DNA of 64,000 bases from Pseudomaricurvus alkylphenolicus. GTDB lineage: Bacteria; Pseudomonadota; Gammaproteobacteria; Pseudomonadales; Cellvibrionaceae. This document shows, one piece after another, positions 60,244 through 64,000 of the stretch. The DNA is taken from the NCBI RefSeq assembly GCF_011683955.1, contig NZ_JAAQPI010000009.1, positions 248,001 through 312,000 of the forward strand, in the 5' to 3' direction. Under the pieces are notes generated by a model. The model searched no databases, was not told the origin of the DNA, and saw nothing but the letters and a program-made list of their open reading frames with translations. The first letter of the stretch is position 1. Every line of letters starts with the position of its first letter. The translations under genes were made by a program, and so were the position numbers.

Positions 60244-61148
60244 TGGCTGACCTCCGCCACATTTAGCGCTAAGCCCGTTTTGCCAGGGGAAGCTTTCATT
60301 TTGGCCACAAACAGATCGGTAATGCCTGGCGTATGTAACTCACCGAGCTTTGCCAAAGTTTCGCGGTCAGCGTTTTCATAGATCAGTGCGCGCGACCCGA
60401 GCAGTGAGCGCTCCCCAATAGGGTTTAACGCCCGAGCCTGATCCAGCTCCGTGTCGCGTACTTTCAGTTCCAGATAGGTGTTCGACAAAGTATCCATTGC
60501 GGTGTCCAGGACTATCTTTCCGTCTTTGATAAAAATCAGATCGGTAAGAATATGCTCTATCTCCTCAACCTGGTGTGTAGCGATAATAATGGTTTTGTCG
60601 TCATCGAAGTAATTGTTCAGCAAGGTTGTATAAAACTGTTTGCGATAGAGAATATCCAAACCAAGCGTGGGTTCATCGAGAATAAGCAGCTTAGCGTCAA
60701 TCGCCATCACCAAAGCCAGGTGCAATTGGGTAATCATGCCCTTCGACAAATCCTTCACCCGGCTGTTAAAGCGAATACTGGTGGTTTGCAAAAAAGCCGC
60801 TGCGCGGCTGCGATCAAATTTCGGATGCACACCTTCGAGATAATCCAGTGACTGCGATACTTTCATCCAGCGCGGCAAAATGGCGGTATCGGCAATAAAA
60901 CACACATCTTCCAACAAGGCGGTTCGCGCCTGTCTCGGATTTAAGCCCAGCACCATTAACTCACCTTGGGCAGGCGCCAGCCCCAGCAGACATTTAAGCG
61001 CCGTGGTTTTACCGGCACCATTGGGACCTATCAGACCCACTATTCGTCCCGGCTGAATATCAATATCCAGATTATCGAGGGCCAACTTGCTGCCATAACG
61101 TTTACAAAGCCCGCGCGCCTTGACCAGGCTGCTGGATTGCTCATTCAT
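60240..61148 (-). CDS. ABC transporter ATP-binding protein
   Basis: A 302-aa ATPase. Walker A GLIGPNGAGKTTALKCLLG, Q-loop region at FIADTAILPRWM, signature-like DLSKGMITQLHLALVMAID (LSKGM in place of LSGGQ, a known variant in this group), Walker B AKLLILDEPTLGLD and switch His in IIIATHQVEEIEH. The C-terminal 80 residues are a domain typical of ABC-2 partners. ATG 61148 is chosen since it overlaps the regulator stop by a few bases and starts MNEQ; an earlier start at 61163 is possible. Confidence 0.88.
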   Translation of the reverse strand: MNEQSSSLVKARGLCKRYGSKLALDNLDIDIQPGRIVGLIGPNGAGKTTALKCLLGLAPAQGELMVLGLNPRQARTALLEDVCFIADTAILPRWMKVSQSLDYLEGVHPKFDRSRAAAFLQTTSIRFNSRVKDLSKGMITQLHLALVMAIDAKLLILDEPTLGLDILYRKQFYTTLLNNYFDDDKTIIIATHQVEEIEHILTDLIFIKDGKIVLDTAMDTLSNTYLELKVRDTELDQARALNPIGERSLLGSRALIYENADRETLAKLGELHTPGITDLFVAKMKASPGKTGLALNVAEVSQ

Positions 61149-61521
61149 CAAGCGCCCCTCCATCCAGTTGCTCTAACAGCTTGATCAATTCTTCTTTATC
61201 TATACCGAGTTTCCGCATTCGAATGACAAATTCCGGTAGTTCAGCGTTTAAGAATTTGTTGCGTTCCAATTCACGTATCATGTCTTTCGCTCCAGGTATC
61301 ACAAACATACCCAAGCCCCGGCGCTTTTCCACCAGACCCTGATCGACCAATTCCTGATAGGCTTTGGATACCGTGAGATGATTAATACGAAACTCGCCGG
61401 ATACCTGCCGCACTGAGGGTATGGCCTGCCCCTCCGGATAGGCGCCCTCCATGATCAGTGCTGCCACGCGATCGCGGAGTTGCCGATAGATTGGCTGATC
61501 GTCTTTCCAATTTTCCTGCAT
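61141..61521 (-). CDS. GntR-family regulator, YtrA subgroup
   Basis: A 126-aa protein: winged HTH with PIYRQLRDRVAALIMEGAYP, AIPSVRQVSGEFRINHLTVS and KAYQELVDQGLVEKRRGLG, followed by a short helical dimerisation tail, as in YtrA. YtrA proteins repress their own ABC-transporter operon until envelope-active antibiotics or lipid stress arrive. The stop overlaps the ATPase start. No GntR dyad is seen in the 31-bp gap upstream; the nearest is at 62588-62611 before the GIN-domain gene. Confidence 0.88.
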   Translation of the reverse strand: MQENWKDDQPIYRQLRDRVAALIMEGAYPEGQAIPSVRQVSGEFRINHLTVSKAYQELVDQGLVEKRRGLGMFVIPGAKDMIRELERNKFLNAELPEFVIRMRKLGIDKEELIKLLEQLDGGALDE

Positions 61522-61552
61522 TGAACAATTATCCAGCTTTCAATATTGGCAG

Positions 61553-62452
61553 CTAAGATCTCGGTTTGCTGAGAGAGATCACTTTACTGGCACCACTGGT
61601 ATGAGCTTCAACACGTGGGGCACCGTAATAACGTACGTCCGCCGCCCCGCTGGCTTCAACCTGTAACTCTTCGGTCACGTACACCACTACATGAGTTGAA
61701 CCGCTGATTTCAATATCGGCAAACCGACTCTGCAAACCTGGGGCTGAGTACTTGCCCGATCCGTTAATCACAATGTCCTGCTCAACCACTTCTCCCACAT
61801 CAGCGATCTCAACATTGCAGGCACCTGCCAGCTCAATTTCCAATTCATCGCCACTGAAGCGATTCAAGTTCAGGTCGGTCGTACCGGCCATTTCTATGTC
61901 CAATTCGTCTGCAATCACGGTGTCAATGGCAATATCACCCGAACCTGCGGCTTCCAATTCAACTTCCTCCGCCGTCATTTTCTGCGCAGAGAAATCACCC
62001 GATCCCGCCATTTTCAGCTCCAATTCCTTCACAATAATGTCTCCCAGGGACATAGCACCTGATCCAAGGTGTTTTAAGGTAATACTGCTGCCTTGGATAT
62101 CCGAGACACTAACCGGTCCGGAGCCGTAAGCGCTGATGGCTTTAATTTCGCTCATAGTCACTTCAAAACGCACGCGTGTATCAAAGTCAAAAAAGCCCCA
62201 CAGCGCCTCTCGGGTTTCGAGGCGCAAGCTACTGCCCTTTTGCGCCACATGAATCCGATCCTGCATCGGTTTTGAAGCGGTAATGACCAGAGATTCCTTA
62301 TCGCCCTGACTAACGACTAATTCAGCGGCACCGTTAAAGACAATTCGCTGAATGCCTTCCAAGTCCACCACCTTTCTCAGAAGATCTTCCGCATAACTGC
62401 CCACCGCCTGCATTGCCAACAACAGGCCACACAAAGCAATTTGGGGTCTCAT
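61553..62452 (-). CDS. GIN-domain (DUF2807) secreted protein
   Basis: A 299-aa protein with signal peptide (MRPQIALCGLLLAMQAVGSYA). The mature part is a right-handed beta solenoid of short repeats with the pattern [LI]xxxGSGD[IF]: SGPVSVSDI, GSGAMSLGDI, GSGDFSAQKM, GSGDIAIDTV and so on, followed by a final GASKVISLSK. This is the head-GIN type found in many bacteria, with unknown ligand. ATG 62452 has GAGGAG upstream. It is 31 bp upstream of the YtrA gene on the same strand, so it probably opens that operon. Confidence 0.8.
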   Translation of the reverse strand: MRPQIALCGLLLAMQAVGSYAEDLLRKVVDLEGIQRIVFNGAAELVVSQGDKESLVITASKPMQDRIHVAQKGSSLRLETREALWGFFDFDTRVRFEVTMSEIKAISAYGSGPVSVSDIQGSSITLKHLGSGAMSLGDIIVKELELKMAGSGDFSAQKMTAEEVELEAAGSGDIAIDTVIADELDIEMAGTTDLNLNRFSGDELEIELAGACNVEIADVGEVVEQDIVINGSGKYSAPGLQSRFADIEISGSTHVVVYVTEELQVEASGAADVRYYGAPRVEAHTSGASKVISLSKPRS

Positions 62453-62587
62453 CGCGTCGCTCCTCTGTGGGCGGGCCTGAATGAAAACTTGACGTGACAT
62501 TTACCTATCGCATCTTCGATCACCACCAAAGCTGCAACACAAAAAATGACTTAGCCTGTACCAGTGGAGGCCACACTAGGTCACTGC

Positions 62588-62611
62588 GGTGTTATGGTCA
62601 ACTATAACACC
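62588..62611. promoter_or_regulatory. 24-bp dyad upstream of the GIN-domain operon
   Basis: GGTGTTAT (62588-62595) and ATAACACC (62604-62611) are perfect complements separated by 8 bp. It is the only strong dyad in the 387-bp non-coding stretch 62453-62839. Position suits an operator for the YtrA-type regulator or for the divergent binding-protein gene; no U-tract, so a terminator is unlikely. Confidence 0.45.
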
Positions 62612-62839
62612 ATAACCAAGACGACAATTGGAAGGTTGAGATAACAAACTGGATACCTATGGACAAATGACTCTGGTACGAAACTCTAAAAGATATTGAC
62701 GACTGTCAGCTGAGGACAATAGATTGGACGACACAGGGAATTGCGACCAACCCCCTAAAGGATTATCGTAAAAACCAGAAGAGGCAACAAGAAATAATCA
62801 AGTAGCCAATCCGACTATAAAATCCGGCAAATCGCGATC

Positions 62840-63706
62840 ATGTATTTTCTGGCAACTCGTCGAGCCCCTGTCATAGCACTGAAGCTTTTGATCCTGCTGT
62901 TCGCAGCCCTGATCTGTTTATCTCTGGTGCATCCGCGGCTGGGTGAAGTCTCACTTTCGGATTACGCCAGTTACACCTGTATCAATGAAAATGCTGATCA
63001 GAACAGGCCGGACTTTTCTATTCTTACTCCAGCCTACCTGATGGCTGCTGAACTGGCCCGAAACTTTTGCTACCCTTCGGCAATCAACGAATATTTCAAT
63101 CAGGTCAATATCCACTGGAAACACCGTGGCGAAATCTCTGCAGAGGCAATCCTGGAGCAACGTTTCGATCTACTCTGGAGCCGAGATTATATCCTGCGAG
63201 CGCAAGTGCCCCACTTTGAAGACCTCTATGAAAATTTGCAGGTACTGCAGCCCTACTCTGTGCACTGGTTCAGCCTCACCCCGATACAAAGCGTGGATGC
63301 CAAATGGCTGCAAGGCAAACGAATCGGGCTGAGCAATGACAAAAAGAGCCAGTCAGGTTATTTGCTGCCAATGGCGGCATTAACAACCACAATAGACGAT
63401 ATGTCTAGCCTGAAGATTGAATATGCAGACAATTTCGCCGAACTGGCGCTACGCCTTAAAGCGGGTGAGCTGGATCTGATCAGCGGCGCGCTCGAAGGCC
63501 AGCAATCCTTCACCGCTGCCGAACTGGAAAGTTTATACACATACCCGATCATGGAAGATGAAGAAAGTGGCGCCTGGTATGTTCGCAAAAACCTGCCCCA
63601 TGGGATTTCACATTGCAACCTGAAAAAAGCGCTACGAGTAGATCTGGTATTGGCCGGGACATCCTTCTACACCAAACAACTGGAACCAGACGCCGAATGC
63701 CACTAA
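62840..63706 (+). CDS. periplasmic binding protein-like (PhnD/SBP type)
   Basis: A 288-aa protein with an N-terminal hydrophobic anchor (ALKLLILLFAALICLSLVHP) and a two-lobed binding-protein-like body. SILTPAYLMAAELARNFC, KRIGLSNDKKSQSGYLLPMA and LRLKAGELDLISGALEGQQS are similar in layout to phosphonate-type binding proteins. No transport genes follow; instead its stop overlaps by 10 bp the start of a membrane protein, so it is probably the ligand-sensing partner of that protein (inference). Confidence 0.65.
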   Translation: MYFLATRRAPVIALKLLILLFAALICLSLVHPRLGEVSLSDYASYTCINENADQNRPDFSILTPAYLMAAELARNFCYPSAINEYFNQVNIHWKHRGEISAEAILEQRFDLLWSRDYILRAQVPHFEDLYENLQVLQPYSVHWFSLTPIQSVDAKWLQGKRIGLSNDKKSQSGYLLPMAALTTTIDDMSSLKIEYADNFAELALRLKAGELDLISGALEGQQSFTAAELESLYTYPIMEDEESGAWYVRKNLPHGISHCNLKKALRVDLVLAGTSFYTKQLEPDAECH

Positions 63707-64000
63707 AACTTACCGGACTTCGGCAATGGATACTAACCTGGCTGGTTATGGTATTAGTGCTCGGGCTCGGCGCTGCCACCTATGTTTCAATCAGCATCAA
63801 GCACCAACTCAAGAAAGATGTGATTCCCCTGCTGGAGGCACGATTGAGTGAAGCCTTCACACCGTATCCCGGTACAGCAGATTATACCGTGGTTATCCAG
63901 GGGAAGCTTGCTAAAGACTTGTCCACACTTCCCTTAACACAAGTGGTATCGACTTTTGCCTCCTGCCATGGGCTGCCAAGCAAAAATATCAAATCCGATA
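63697..64000 (+). CDS. membrane protein, 5' part only (cut by window edge)
   Basis: ATG 63697 overlaps the end of the previous gene. The first 101 codons are open to the window end and encode MPLKLTGLRQW, a transmembrane helix (ILTWLVMVLVLGLGAATYVS) and the start of an extracytoplasmic domain. Such an N-terminus is common in sensor histidine kinases and diguanylate cyclases; the cytoplasmic part is outside the window, so the class is not known. Confidence 0.6.
   Translation, partial: MPLKLTGLRQWILTWLVMVLVLGLGAATYVSISIKHQLKKDVIPLLEARLSEAFTPYPGTADYTVVIQGKLAKDLSTLPLTQVVSTFASCHGLPSKNIKSD

Noticed and set aside
1-64000. CRISPR arrays, tRNA or rRNA genes, prophage or integron features
   Set aside because: No regularly spaced repeats, no cloverleaf-like or ribosomal sequence, and no integrase or structural phage genes were seen on reading.

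Overview
The window looks like chromosomal DNA of an aerobic, heterotrophic gammaproteobacterium, probably a marine or aquatic type rich in TonB-dependent receptors (TBDRs). The grounds are three TBDRs of the 'LEEIVVTAQKR' type, many acyl-CoA dehydrogenases, crotonases and SDRs, LysR/GntR/TetR/sigma-54 regulators, an LctP permease and REP-like palindromes. The genus is an inference. I see no rRNA, tRNA, CRISPR array or phage.

Region 1 (1-20811) is the most striking part. Two paralogous meta-cleavage operons diverge from a shared centre. The left operon (minus strand, 7321 down to 1, running off the window) encodes a flavin-dependent hydroxylase of acyl-CoA-dehydrogenase fold, a GST, a flavin reductase, a TBDR, an extradiol dioxygenase, a C-C bond hydrolase and a 2-hydroxypentadienoate hydratase. 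The right operon (plus strand, 13475-20811) encodes flavin reductase, hydroxylase, TBDR, dioxygenase, hydrolase and hydratase. The expected chemistry is phenol to catechol, ring cleavage, C-C hydrolysis and hydration, as in the steroid Hsa and biphenyl Bph pathways. The substrate is unknown. The centre holds a LysR regulator, two crotonases, a 5'-truncated crotonase abutting a REP-like palindrome, and a XylR/DmpR-type sigma-54 activator (604 aa). A near-consensus -24/-12 promoter (13372-13386) drives the right operon. The hydroxylases are far more diverged than the rest of the set, and the right copy is broken up by palindromic repeats.

Region 2 (20838-27709): an unrecognised protein, an L-lactate permease, a divergent LysR / crotonase-GST-GFA unit, a decayed IS200-type insertion and a periplasmic solute-binding protein.

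Region 3 (27730-47649): a long minus-strand set. It encodes acyl-CoA ligase, two SDRs, three acyl-CoA dehydrogenases (two adjacent), a MaoC hydratase, a thiolase and a quinone oxidoreductase, that is, a complete beta-oxidation-type spiral for a bulky acid. Upstream lie an MFS_2 carrier, a third TBDR, an alkaline phosphatase and a type-B carboxylesterase. A 410-aa protein with two TetR units in tandem sits divergently at the upstream end. Its probable operators (TGTATAG[T/A]TTTAC) occur as pairs exactly 40 bp apart around look-alike promoters of the phosphatase and the esterase, with a single site at its own promoter. This looks like a small, self-contained regulon.

Region 4 (47650-54115): relics of an IS91-like transposase and of an extradiol dioxygenase tail, then an alpha/beta hydrolase, a subclass-B3-like metallo-hydrolase abutting a BASS-family transporter, and a GntR regulator divergent from a GlcD-like FAD oxidase.

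Region 5 (54184-64000): two tandem purple-acid-phosphatase-like esterases with CBM9-like tails, an operon of GIN-domain protein, YtrA-type regulator, ABC ATPase, permease and small membrane protein, and finally a binding protein overlapping the start of a membrane protein cut by the window edge.
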